Positions 13,407 to 24,573 of a DNA stretch of 64,000 nt are shown piece after piece (position 1 is the first letter of the stretch; every line of letters starts with the position of its first letter). The notes under the pieces were generated by a model. That model worked only from the letters and a program-made list of their open reading frames with translations, was not told where the DNA came from and ran no database searches. The position numbers and the translations under genes are program-made. The DNA is from Tomocerus qinae (taxonomy: Eukaryota; Arthropoda; Collembola; Entomobryomorpha; Tomoceridae): the NCBI GenBank assembly GCA_020055645.1, contig CM034548.1:43578296-43642295 (forward strand), in the 5' to 3' direction.

Positions 13407-16255
13407 AAGTCTAAACTCTTAAGAAATGCATGGATATGGTTACAGCGAGTCGCAGGCAACCTACCCTAATGCATTGTGTCTATATTGCATGTATCGTTCA
13501 TGGCATGCCTACCTACGTGTTTAAAACGAACTCCACAGTTCATACACATCCCTTTGTGTATGTATGCGTTTGGGAAGAAACATAGTAAACAATGGTATGT
13601 AGTGCAATATAATGCCTTCATGTTCGTATTTAGTAACGTAAGTCTATACATTCTTAGTACTCTATGTCTGATTTAGTCAGTTTACACAAGTTTCACGATG
13701 CAGACAGATTTTTTGCTCTTCTAAAGTACCTACACTTTCAATTTGCGAGACGTTGGGCCCAAGTCAATAAATGCGTACATATAGTATGAATAGAGACAGA
13801 CATAGGTATAGCTTAAGGATTTCTCCCTCCGCACTCCTCGTTGCACTTTGCTCAGACAGACAGACATTCACAGAACAAAACGTAAATACATGAAATAATA
13901 ATTTTTCCTCGTTCCTTACCGTCAAACTACCTTTTCAACTCACAAACGACATAGGCACATTATACAATAATTCATGTTCACGTTATGATATGTTTGGCCA
14001 TTGTAGTTTTTTCTCATCTGTCTTTCTGCTGTCTCAAAAACTACAACCTTTTGCGAACAAAAATGTTATATTTACGCTCCGTGGATAGATAGACACGTAG
14101 ACAATTGCCCTGAGAGGGAAAAATGTATATAATGCCTAATGGAAAGAAATGGCACGTTTTCTACTCCTCATTTCTCCGCATTTCTAAAGGAACGGTATTT
14201 GCTCTAGATAAAATATTTGCTAACGCTGACGCTTAGTTCTTTCCAATCTTTAAAAATACAACCATGACGTCCTATCAAAATATTTTCGTGCTATTAATGG
14301 TATATTTTTCAATTTTCTTTAAAAATGAAACCTAGGCATTTTTATCCTTGTGAGAGACTTAGCTAAATATACTATTAATGCAAAAATGACATTTTTCACA
14401 TTGACATGTTAATTACAAACGGAAATAGATGAATATGAATAATAATCATGACATGATTATGGAAGACGTTGAACTAAATGTTAAACTAAAAAAAATATTG
14501 TTGTAAATACGGACCTGAAAGTCTGAAAAATGTGACTATTTTTATGTACTTAGTTTGTGGAGTGTCCCGGAGTGATATAATGTATAGGAACAGTACATTT
14601 ATTATATCTACCTCCTGTATTCATTCGACTTCATTGCATAAGCTTAGACGGACGTTGAATACTACCTTGTTTCTCATTCTTTATGCTTACTTAATTAGTA
14701 AATAGTAGTTCCTGTAATGAGAATTTGAAGCTAGAAATAATATGGCGTTTTTTAATTTAGTATAAATGAAATGCATTATCATGTATTAATATTGTCTTTT
14801 ATTAGCATTTGGTAAGGCAGAATATATTTATGTCTAAGTCATCTACTACAATAAATACCTTGCATAAAGGAAGAAGAGAAAGTTTCTTTTCGACTCTTTT
14901 GATTCATATAAATACATTTTTTGCATTCAAAGTCTATCTTAAAGTAGTTACCAGTACATAAAGGATATAACATATATATTAAGCTAGTACTACATGTATA
15001 TACACGAAACTTTTATGAAGCACTACTGCAATACGCTAATTTAAACTTATTTCGAAACAAAACTTGTAGTCCATATTGCAATGATCCTAAGCTGGAAGTT
15101 ATACAGGAATGCTATGAGACTATGAGATTACTTTGAGATTGGACTGAAAGATTCATTTATAACATGCTTCTTCGCGATAGGTTTTCGGCAACATCTCTAT
15201 ACGCTTGCGTTCACAAATTTACACAACGTAATTAGATGTTATGTCACTGAAATCAACTCTATAACACAATCTTTTCCCTGTAATATCTATTGGTATTTTA
15301 ATAACAATAGAGGTAGAGGTATGAAATACTTAATTGTACCAATTTACTAAGCATTAGCACAATTATCATTAATGCCTACTGGTTTGTTCTCCTGCATTAG
15401 AAACAAATCTATTTTAATTTAGGAGGAGCGTTTTAGATGACTTGACGAATAAAAAAATAAACTTTTACGTGCATTTAAATTGTTAGAGTTAGATTTTGAA
15501 GCAATTATAATATAATAATGTTTTACAATTACGAGTAACAAAGAGAGGTAATATAACAGAATAACTTGCATGAAATATATTTTATTATTTCATTTCTAAG
15601 CGTTATTGTAGCACCAGTTTTTCCATTCCATTCCAATGAATTGTTTTGCGTGGCGGTTAATGAAAAATTGTATTAGGTGTGCTATTTCGGAATAGAATTT
15701 CATATCAATTTTGAAAAATGTCGGTGGTACATATACATCAGATATATTATTTGACTACGTTATAATGTTGTAATAGATATTTATATTTGGAAGAAGTGCA
15801 CTTCATGTTACACTGTACTATAAATTATTTTTAGGTGAATGCATATGCATATATGTATTTTTCTATGTGGTGTGAGTTCAACTTTGACAGCTTGGGCATC
15901 AGTAACAATTTCATAATACAATAATATATATAGCACTCCTGTATAGTTTATAGAGTAACATAATATTTGAAGCATAGATAGAAGGAGGGAAAATAAGGAA
16001 TGCTGTATCAGAAAAACGGTCAGTGTAAATGGTAAATACAGCTGCATAGTTTGAATTCCTTTTAAATGGGTCATAGTTTGTAATGCCTATCTTCACTTTG
16101 CGTATCTCTGATTGTAAAGGTATCTTTGTGTATGAAAAAATTGTAGAGTAGCGAGTGCAATACCATGTAGTAGATGTATTTCATTTACGCATACAAAGGC
16201 AGGCAGTATAGTGTACTGTAAAATGTTTCTGTTTGTATGACATACCATTGAGTAG

Positions 16256-16399
16256 TTTGAAAGAAGTAAAGCGAGCAGGGATTTCGCTACACACCACACA
16301 ACAGATGCATCTTTAAGCGGAACAAGTTTAAGTTGTTTGGAATGGTTTAGAACCTACCTGACTGAAGTATATCTAAACGTAAACAAGAATTTAAGTTAG
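16256..16399 (+). pseudogene. possible LINE reverse-transcriptase relic
   Basis: This 47-codon open stretch lies between TAG at 16253 and TAG at 16397. Its middle reads SGTSLSCLEWFRTYLTE. That resembles the conserved palm segment of non-LTR retrotransposon reverse transcriptases (CR1, L2 and Jockey groups), where a G-I-S-G-x-x-L-x-W-F-x-S-Y-L pattern follows the first catalytic aspartate region. Here four extra residues (SCLE) sit between SGTSL and WFRTYL. The usual upstream F-D-x-V-x-H and downstream G-V-P-Q-G-S motifs are not seen. It could be a badly decayed LINE fragment or a coincidence; the second is quite possible. Confidence 0.18.
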
Positions 16400-17259
16400 T
16401 TAATAAATGAGTACCTAACTTGATTCTGCTCGTAGCAAATCGTAACTAGGAAGTGATAAAACAATTTTCTACTACCTTCTGCCTACTTTGGCTCTCTATG
16501 CATCCACAACCCATCAAGTCAACGCAACGGTAGGTAGTTAAGTAGACAATCGCCACTTGTTAAGTTGCAGGAGATGAAAAGCAAGTGTTAGCTGTCTCTC
16601 TTAGTCACATTTAGAATCAGCAGAGAAACGTGTGGAAAGCTATATTCAATACCTATCATGCTTAATCCGTATATTCAGACATTCTAACGCCAAAAATAGT
16701 GAGCCACTCATAAGAAGCATAGAGGGAAAACCCTCATTTCTACCATGCAATGCATAACTGGTAAAAATCATTGTAGATACAAAAAATGTTTGTTTCTACA
16801 AGTATATAGAGATGTCTATACAGTTAATATTTATACTTGAAATAAAAGGAAGAATTAAACCACGTCTGAAAATTTTGGGAAACAATTTTGTGTTTGAGAA
16901 CATAAAATGATTTTATTGCTTTTATACTGGATTGGATATTGTTTTATTACTGCTGAGTCCAGCAAATAGTGATGGGTGACCTAATACTAAACTATAATAC
17001 TATAGCATTCCAATCTCACATCGCTGCTTCCTAAAGCGTTTCATATTTATATTACATTACATAAACGATAGTCCTAGATGCTAAAATAGGTATTACTATA
17101 AAGCTTGCAAATTGAATGAAGACAATTATGTAGTGGGAAAGGTATTTTACTTTTTAGCTGTAGTCTATTGAATTTCATTGCCGTGCAAATGTAAACATTC
17201 GAGTATATCAAACGAGCAACGAAGCAAGTCGCGCAGGTAGAAAGGAATCTGACCTATTT

Positions 17260-17375
17260 ATGCCGGAACGGATCGACCTGTTCTCTGTGCACAATATCTA
17301 TGCAAGCCCCACAATGAATGGAATGGAGTACAATGTTTACAAGTACAAGCCATCAACTTTTGTCAGAGAAGGAAG
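17260..17375 (+). CDS. candidate protein-coding exon, possibly a first exon, product unknown
   Basis: This is the most convincing coding patch of the window. An ATG at 17260 opens 38 codons plus two bases, ending at a good splice donor, AAG|GTAGGT, at 17375/17376. The frame then hits TAG inside the presumed intron, as expected of a true exon edge. Residues are mixed and polar (MPERIDLFSVHN, NGMEYNVYKYKPSTFVREG), unlike the hydrophobic frames elsewhere, and the patch is visibly richer in G+C than its surroundings. Upstream the frame stays open to 17237, where GCGCAG could serve as an acceptor. So it is either a 5' exon starting at 17260 or an internal exon of 17237-17375. The minus strand is closed here in the frames I read. 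I do not recognise the protein, and no partner exon was found downstream. If real, the gene has long introns and continues to the right. Confidence 0.35.
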
Positions 17376-19023
17376 GTAGGTTACCGATTTTGCTCCTAAC
17401 TTACTAACTAACTGGCTCGAATTATTATATCGTCTACATGTTACCACATATACACGCATAATTATACTATAAGTGCTTGCTCGTTTCAGAGATTACCACA
17501 ATATTTTGGCTCAGGCTCAACACAGCTCTATCTAAGTTAATTTCTACCTTTGTAATACACCATTTTATTTATGTTGTAGATCTTAAGTTTTTCAATGCAC
17601 ATTGCATATTATGAGCCATTATTACGCGCATCAATGTACGTGTGATACGGCTTGTTTGAACAACTAATTACCTAACTCTAAACCAAAGTAATCATAGATT
17701 CGTTACCAAAACCTTAATTACTAACATTTTATTTTTAATAAACTGCTAAATATTTTATAGATCTAATGCTAAAATTTGCAAATGATTTTACCGTCATGAA
17801 AGCAAAATATTCTGATGACAGATTCATACATCACGACATGCATCTTTTTATCTTTGTAATTATCTAGTTACAAATTTTACAACCGGGTTTTGATTATCTA
17901 TAAGTATTTATAACATATTATGTTCTCATCTTCTATTTGAAGTTACATTCAGAATACAGAGTGTACAGTTAATAAATTATAATGCTCAATATTAATAACA
18001 ACGTTACTATGTATCTTCGTTAAATGCACACAAATTCACTGCAGCCCTGGCGTTTCCTTTTCACAACTAGGTAAGTACATTGTGCGATGCATTAGTAAAC
18101 AGTAAACAAAAGAAAGGACCACATGGCATTACATGTAAAATGAAGTGTGCATTTGTATTTGTAGCTAAGCCGTTATCCAGAGTTTCTAAAGTAAATAATG
18201 CGTGTAAGCAAAGACATATTGAATTATGCATGCATAAAATATTTTCAAAACGTGTTACTCCTATATACATATTATCATAGTATAGTAGTGGTATGTATGC
18301 AATGTATGCATAAGTGGGTGAAACGAAGAATTGGGATAGATAAGTGAATTCTATGTGAAATAATGCCCTACACAGCTCTGCGCTGCTGGATAGAATTGTG
18401 AGACGCTGCACGGCCACGTATATAAGTACGAACACAATTGTCGACTTTCGCGTAGGTAATCCGAAATGTACTAGCTGCCATAAAGGCTGCTTTGCAAATA
18501 GAGAATAAAAAAGCCTCCCAATGAGGTCAGTTGACCTAAAAAAGACAATAGCATTTACTCTACAGATTTTTCCTTACGGACTCTGATACTGATCCCCACT
18601 AGAAACATCAATTGGAAGTGGTTTAATTTTATAAGGACAATCTAAACTAAATAATATTTAGTTTCTACTTATTAACAAAGTGCCAGTGTTTGGCCTATTT
18701 TAAGGCTTACTCAGCCAGAATGGACTAGGCAGAGTTTATTGCAATACTTCACACAAAAATTAGAATTCCTGTTTGTTTTCAGATCTTTTCATCAATCTCC
18801 ATACAAGTTTTAGACTACATTTCCCAATACAAAGTCCACTTTTAAAATCATAGCATATAGATGAATCATACCATTTTTTTAAAATGTTTAAAAAATCAAT
18901 ATCTGAACATCAAGTTTTAAAATATGGTTTGGGATTGTAATGTTATATTGTGGCAGCCAACTCGCCCTTAATATGGCCTGTACTACAGCGTACATCAATC
19001 AACATACGTTTGTAGGTAGACAA
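17376..19023. other. AT-rich stretch between exon candidate and Helitron
   Basis: No supported gene. A 122-codon minus-strand frame (18067-18435) is one of the two longest of the window but has no recognisable domain, and a plus-strand frame overlaps it. A strong donor-like ACTAG|GTAAGT lies at about 18069 on the plus strand without a coding-like exon before it. The short palindromic word GGTCAGTTGACC occurs near 18523. Confidence 0.5.
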
Positions 19024-19044
19024 TCTATATAATAATAGCCGGAG

Positions 19045-19221
19045 AAATGTTCTTTAACATCAACTTACGACTTTCAAATTTTTACTGCATGGGCACATCA
19101 TAGTCAGAACCCCAAATTTCGAGTTTCAAAACGATATCTTTCATAGAAATCGTTTTATGATTTTTTGAATTTCGAATTTTAACATTGAAGGAGTGGGAGA
19201 AAACGCTCCGATCTGTCACGC
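19045..19221 (+). repeat. 177-bp direct repeat, copy A (Helitron left part)
   Basis: Runs from AAATGTTCTTTAAC to CGATCTGTCACGC and matches 19601-19777 along its full 177 bp with only a handful of substitutions. It starts 21 bp inside the Helitron 5' end and stops exactly where the minisatellite begins. It includes the word CGTTTTATGATTTTTTGAA and a short GAGTGGGAGAAAACGCTCC fold (GAG and CTC partly pair). Confidence 0.85.
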
Positions 19222-19222
19222 G

Positions 19223-19590
19223 GTCATTTAAATGACGTCTATTTAAATGACGTCTATTTAAAATGACGGGGTCATTTAAATGACGTCTATTTAAAATGAC
19301 GGGGTCATTTAAATGACGTCTATTTAAAATGACGTCTATTTAAAATGACGTCTATTTAAAATGACGTCTATTTAAAATGACGGGGTCATTTAAATGACGT
19401 CTATTTAAAATGACGTCTATTTAAAATGACGTCTATTTAAAATGACGTCTATTTAAAATGACGTCTATTTAAAATGACGGGGTCATTTAAATGACGTCTA
19501 TTTAAAATGACGTCTATTTAAAATGACGTCTATTTAAAATGACGTCTATTTAAAATGACGGGGTCATTTAAATGACGTCTATTTAAAATA
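19223..19590 (+). repeat. young 16-bp minisatellite with CRE-like words
   Basis: Tandem copies of a 16-bp unit, GACGTCTATTTAAAAT, nearly free of substitutions. I count 17 occurrences of GACGTCT. Six times the unit is replaced or extended by the perfect 14-bp palindrome GTCATTTAAATGAC, usually preceded by GACGG. This gives a higher-order pattern of the type GGGGTCATTTAAAT followed by one to five GACGTCTATTTAAAAT units. Every junction makes TGACGTC, seven of the eight bases of the CREB/ATF site TGACGTCA. The high identity suggests recent slippage or unequal exchange. Confidence 0.9.
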
Positions 19591-19600
19591 ATAACTGCAC

Positions 19601-19777
19601 AAATGTCCTTCAACATCAAGATACGACTTTCAAATTTTTACTGCATAGGCATATCATAGTCAAGACCCCAAATTTCGAGTTTCAAAACGATATCTTTCAT
19701 AGAAATCGTTTTATGATTTTTTGAATTTCGAATTTTAACATTGAAGGAGTGGGAGAAAACGCTCCGATCTGTCACGC
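19601..19777 (+). repeat. 177-bp direct repeat, copy B
   Basis: Second copy of the block at 19045-19221, in the same orientation, running from AAATGTCCTTCAAC to CGATCTGTCACGC. It lies on the other side of the minisatellite, so the array is bracketed by two nearly identical blocks. Copy B continues into the Helitron body (CTTTGTCCAGATACTCC), while copy A runs straight into the array. Confidence 0.85.
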
Positions 19778-20131
19778 TTTGTCCAGATACTCCTCCTACA
19801 GTTTTCACCCGATCTTTACCAAACTTCTTCCTGACCTACTCGACTTAATAAAGAAGACGGTAGCCACTCCAGTTTTTTATTTGCTAGTAGAAAATATTTT
19901 GCCAGTGAATTTCAAAAATTTGACAAAGTCCTACTCTTTAAGCAGGCCGGCCTCCGCCATGTATAGGGATTAGTGTCCCTTTCACTTCGAACGGGGCGAC
20001 CGCAGCGGAGTCAAACTATTAACAGCAAGGCATCGTTTATTTAGTCATTTGGTTGTGGATTGAATAGGTTGACTTGACTTGGCATATGAGTAGATAGAAA
20101 TAACGAGGGCGATTAAAATAGTGGTAGCTAT

Positions 20132-20229
20132 AATTAATGTTTTCAATATTGTACCCCAACGCATACCTCCATGTACTAAATTTAACACATGAAGGTATCC
20201 ATTGGGGTACATTATTGAAAACATTAATT
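20132..20229. repeat. 43-bp-arm inverted repeat (hairpin) inside the Helitron
   Basis: Arms 20132-20174 and 20187-20229 are reverse complements at about 39 of 43 positions, with a 12-base loop. The arms begin AATTAATGTTTTCAATATTG and end with the complement CATTATTGAAAACATTAATT. A transcript from either strand would fold into a long, nearly perfect stem of pre-miRNA size. In this context it is more likely a small nested fold-back element or a Helitron-borne hairpin. No target duplication is evident. Confidence 0.8.
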
Positions 20230-20245
20230 GAAAAAATAACAGAGC

Positions 20246-20730
20246 TACTTAAAATGAAGAGGTGAAAATGACGGGAATATTTAATATAAAGAGATTATTC
20301 AAAATGACATGAATGTCTAAAATGACGAGTTTTTTAAAATGACGAGATTTAAAAATTGACATTTATAGATTTAAAACAACGATAGGTTATTCAAAATGAA
20401 TGGGTGATTCTAAACAACGAAATTATTTAAAACTACGGGGTTATTTAAAATGACGTCTATTTAAAATGTGGGGTCATTTACAATGATGTCTATTTAAAAT
20501 GACGGGGTCATTTAAAATGACGGGATCATTAACAATGAAGTCTATTTAAAATGACGGGGTCATTTAAAATGATAGGGTTATTTAAAATGACGTCTATTTA
20601 CAATGATGGGGTTATGTAAAATGACGTCTATTTACAATGATGGGGTTATGTAAAATGACGTCTATTTACAATGATGTGGTAATGTAAAATGACGCGGGGT
20701 GATGTAAATTGACGGGGGGATTTAAAATTA
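20246..20730 (+). repeat. decayed minisatellite related to the upstream array
   Basis: Many diverged copies built from the same words as the array at 19223-19590: ATTTAAAATGACG, GGGGTCATTTAAAATGACG, and a subfamily GACGTCTATTTACAATGATG. Copies vary in spacing and carry many substitutions (ACTTAAAATGAAG, ATTCAAAATGACATG). So one Helitron holds an old and a young version of one repeat family. Confidence 0.85.
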
Positions 20731-21007
20731 TATATTATGTCCATATAATATTAATGATATAATAAAAATCAGGCCCTGATGAAAGGACTTCAAACTTTAA
20801 TTTTGCTGTTTGGTTAAATGATGCTGAATTTGGTTCACTATTATTATGTTGATTCGATAAGTATTGTATTTGGTTCCCCGTGCGTAGGATGTTGTAGCAA
20901 TGCAGCAAGCAATGTTTTAAACATTTTAATCTGTTAATTTTCATACTTTTTTAATGCATAATGCATACCCATGATCTACCGTCCCCATTAAGGGGTTACC
21001 CATTTTT

Positions 21008-21024
21008 CCCGTTCGGAGAACGGG
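21008..21024 (+). terminator. Helitron 3' terminal hairpin
   Basis: CCCGTTC and GAACGGG pair perfectly around GGA, seven bases before CTAG. In Helitrons this hairpin acts as the stop signal for rolling-circle transfer; it is a transposition terminator, not a transcription terminator. Confidence 0.75.
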
Positions 21025-24000
21025 CCTATTTCTAGTATTTATTTATATTACTAGGTATAGATATTTGCCTTGCCAAGCCCACCTTTACCTAATTGTATTT
21101 AATGTATTTGAATTACAATTCTAATCAGGTAGATAAAGCCATTGCAAGGTGTAGTATAAAGCGACATTGTGCAAATACTAAATATCATGTTTTATAAATT
21201 ATCAGAGGAATTCCTCTGCTGTGTTTGGCAATTGGTGTGGCTATTAGAGTTTCCATATCTTTGACACATTACCCATTTCGTCATTAAAGCAGAGACAAGA
21301 TTGGAGGATGGCAATGTTGGCGATAAAATTAATAAGTACGCTCATCACTTGATCTAAATACCTTCAGATACATAATGCTTATTGACTTACTACAATCTCT
21401 GGATTATTACAATTACTACACTTTACGAGAGTAAACCAGGGACTGGCATTGAGAGATTGCAGTGAAATTACATTAAGTGATATTTATAACAGTTTCTTCG
21501 CAGCCATAATTTAAACATGACAAACCAACAGAATGTCCCTCGTTCCACTGATCGACTGAATAATTAATGCAGCAGCAGTTGTTTAGTTAAAGTGGCTTGA
21601 TAGCTTTTCTTACGTCATGGCCACACCTTCCATTCTGTAATCAAATCTCCTTTTCCTTCTGCTCCTGTGCTGCAAAAGTGGTTTTAGTTTGAAGTTCTAA
21701 TCTTTTGTTGATTTAACCTAAAGGTCTCCTCTTCCCATAAAATTCCCTGCCCTACAAAACATTCCAGATTTAAAAGAATCGTTATACAATTCTTAATGTG
21801 CATAATGACTTTTAGTGACAAATTTAATAGGACAGGAAACATTTTTTAAAGCTATACTATTGTAATAGAACACAGCACAGCTAAAAGAATATCATTATAT
21901 TTAGTTACGGTACAAAATGTGGGGTCATTTGTAGAATTCTTTGCCTTGCCTTATTTCTACGCTTATCTAAAAGTAGTGGTTATACATAATGGCATATGAT
22001 ACTCATAGGTGGTCAAATATTGTTTCAGGAAAAACCAATTCTTCCGAATTGTTTTATCTTTTCTGTTGGTTAATCGTCAATTTGTCCTAAGCTAGGATGT
22101 ATGCTATAGGCGTTTAAAGCTCCTTCAAATAATATCTTCTGAGAATTACCCAGCTATCTTCAGCGGCGTACCATGAATTATTTACGTCGAAAGTTTTCAT
22201 GGTAATCACAAATTGACAGTCCGTCTAATCGGTAGTAAATAAAATCCTATGAATGTGCGTTATACATGTATAATAATATGCTAAGCAGTATGAAATATAA
22301 ATGATAATTATTCAAGAAGGCGTATGTGCTACATGCAACTAACGTCTGTATTTAGTGGTAAGTAATTGGGTGTGTAATAAAAATGAATGAGTTCGTACAC
22401 ATCCGACTAGTTCATATGCTTTCTAGAAACTGATAATGAAATGTTTCCGTCGGCATTTTATCTCGTTGTGCTATGTGCTGTAATACAGTTTTCCAATATG
22501 CATTAACATAATATAAATACTATACCCATTCACAAATTGTAGAAAATAATACGCATGGAGTAAGCTGAGCTAGCTGGAAATGTTTTTCTATGCCATATCT
22601 ATGAATGCATATTTCAATGTAGCAAATGATCATTTGTACAATATTAATTTTTATCAGCACTTTTGTGTACTATTGCACCAACAGAACTCGTAAAACAGAC
22701 ATAAGCAGTATTGTGTTTCGCTGCTCCAGATTAAAAGTGTAAATGATATAGTCTGGCGCTGTTTGTTTCGGCTTGTGTAAGCAAAGGCCGACTATTGTCA
22801 TCAAATCATGAATGATTTCTCAGAAGAACTAATCATTTAGCACAGCGTAGCGCATTGTTCATTCAACAAACACCAAATAAAAAATCTACCTACTTTCATA
22901 GCAAATTATGTGTCCATGTACTTATTTACAAATGCAAATAAAGGTAATTCACTCAAAGTACTCTGCGCCATCGTAAAATATTTTCAACAATATTGATCAC
23001 CAATACTTTCGTATACAATAATATTAACAGGGTAATTGCAAAACAAGCGATTTTAAGATAGAGCTGCATTGAATATATTTAGTGACTGATGGGGCAATGG
23101 ATTACATTCAAGCAGACTGCGTATCTGTTTTTTAGTTTTCGTCTACTTTTTATTCTCAAGCAAAAAGATCATACGTACAACTGTGATTTAGTCAAAGCAT
23201 ATTTAACTAACGATAAGGCGCATTAGAAAGGAAAACTGGTTTCGGTTTTCTCTTTTCCGTCAATAAATGAACAGGCAAAAAAATGCAGTCCTTATGCATT
23301 ATGTATAGAGGAATAGGAGAACAGTCAAGAATATTATTATTGTCATCTAATATCCCCGTAGACAAATAGTACATTTATTACCTTCATGTTGTTTATTAAT
23401 TAATATTTCCTGACTTTGTGCATTTAAATTCAAATGCAGACGCATCCCATTTACAACTGAAAGGCATTAACTGACATTATACTGCAATCGAAGAGACAAC
23501 AACATCCAGTGCAGTGAACTCGGCTAAATTTTTAGTCTGTGTTGCACTTACATGTTGTGCCATTAATATGTTAGCTATTAAATAGTACAACTTGCATTCC
23601 ATGCATTCTAGGGCAGTGTTTCGTTTAAACGGTATGAATGCTAACACCTAAGTACATAAACTGATGCAATGTAACAAAATAGCCACCCCACAAAACAAGG
23701 AAATGATATTTTCAATTTAACAGCACATATTTTTATCGCAGTCCACAAAAATTAATACGTGCATTCATTCCCAACCGCCTCATTATGAAAAAATCAGCGT
23801 GTAGAAAATATCCATAGTTTACACTTCAAGTAACAAGGATAAATAAATAGTTTTCAATTAAATATATTAAGTAGGATAATATTTACATCATGAAGTATGT
23901 ACTAGTAAAAGTAATTCTGAGAAAAATGGAGGATAGTCAAGAGCCAATGAAGTTGAACGAATTACATTGAATCAGTATAGGACTTGTCAATTTATCATTC

Positions 24001-24442
24001 CATGGTAAATACATGAAATCCCGATATCAATTAATTTAGAACGATCTTATCGTTTAAAAGTATGTTTTTTGCATAAAATTGATTGCAACTCTTTATGATA
24101 AGCCGATATGGAAAAGCACTCTTAAAATCGTTTAAAATTCTGTATTCAATTGATATTTTATGGCGTTATGCACTTTCTAGCGGTGCTGGTGACTTTGATT
24201 AAATGCATTTCTAAAACTTGAGATTAATCTGAGGCAGTTTGATACGTGGAGATAGTACTAGAGATGCAATAAGGGGAGGAGATTTAGCAAATAAGAATTG
24301 TACTGAGTTCATTCATTAAAGTATAAGAAAATATTTCATGCGCTGCAGCCACAACTTACACTTTGCTTCACCATGCAAAGCTCATTTACATTGATTGTAA
24401 TAGTAGTAGGGATATAGTAAGTAGGGTTTGTTTACAACTTTT

Positions 24443-24494
24443 AGTAGTAGTAGGTAGTAAGTAGCGTAGTACAATACTACTACTTACTACTACT
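24443..24494. repeat. TAG/CTA low-complexity fold-back
   Basis: A run of TAG triplets (AGTAGTAGTAGGTAGTAAG) is followed after about ten bases by a run of CTA triplets (ACTACTACTTACTACTACT). The two can pair imperfectly into a hairpin. Further TAG-rich sequence lies just upstream (24398-24430). This is simple-sequence DNA. Confidence 0.6.
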
Positions 24495-24573
24495 TTACAT
24501 ACCACTGCAGGCTATAAGATCAGAAGAAGCTGTGCGTTGTGTGTAGCTGAGTGCAAAGCCAGCGCAGTGAACG

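Larger units (their letters stand above)
3011..17236. other. long AT-rich stretch without a supported gene
   Basis: Fourteen kilobases with no frame that I can assign to a protein family. Short chance frames occur on both strands, the most notable being a 37-codon patch at 3812-3925, antisense frames near 13.1-13.4 kb, and an RT-like patch at 16256-16399. One weak repeat-like segment sits near 4.5 kb. Otherwise I see only scattered A/T runs and short imperfect hairpins. Confidence 0.55.
19024..21035 (+). mobile_element. non-autonomous Helitron with internal minisatellites
   Basis: The left end is TCTATATAATAATAGCC, starting with the 5'-TC of canonical Helitrons and preceded by A at 19023. 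The right end is CTAG at 21032-21035, followed by T at 21036, so the element sits between A and T as Helitrons do, without a target duplication. Seven bases before CTAG is a perfect 7-bp stem hairpin, CCCGTTC-GGA-GAACGGG (21008-21024), the position of the Helitron 3' termination signal. A second small hairpin (CCCC-N5-GGGG) lies at 20983-20995. The body of about 2.0 kb holds direct repeats, two minisatellite blocks and a fold-back, and no Rep/helicase coding region, so it must have moved with a helper's enzyme. Its 74-codon frame (19749-19973) and 69-codon minus frame (20735-20944) are spurious. Confidence 0.78.

Noticed and set aside
18067-18435. 122-codon minus-strand frame
   Set aside because: No domain and hydrophobic cysteine-rich composition; overlapped by an antisense frame. 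It is consistent with chance among many frames of 60-100 codons.
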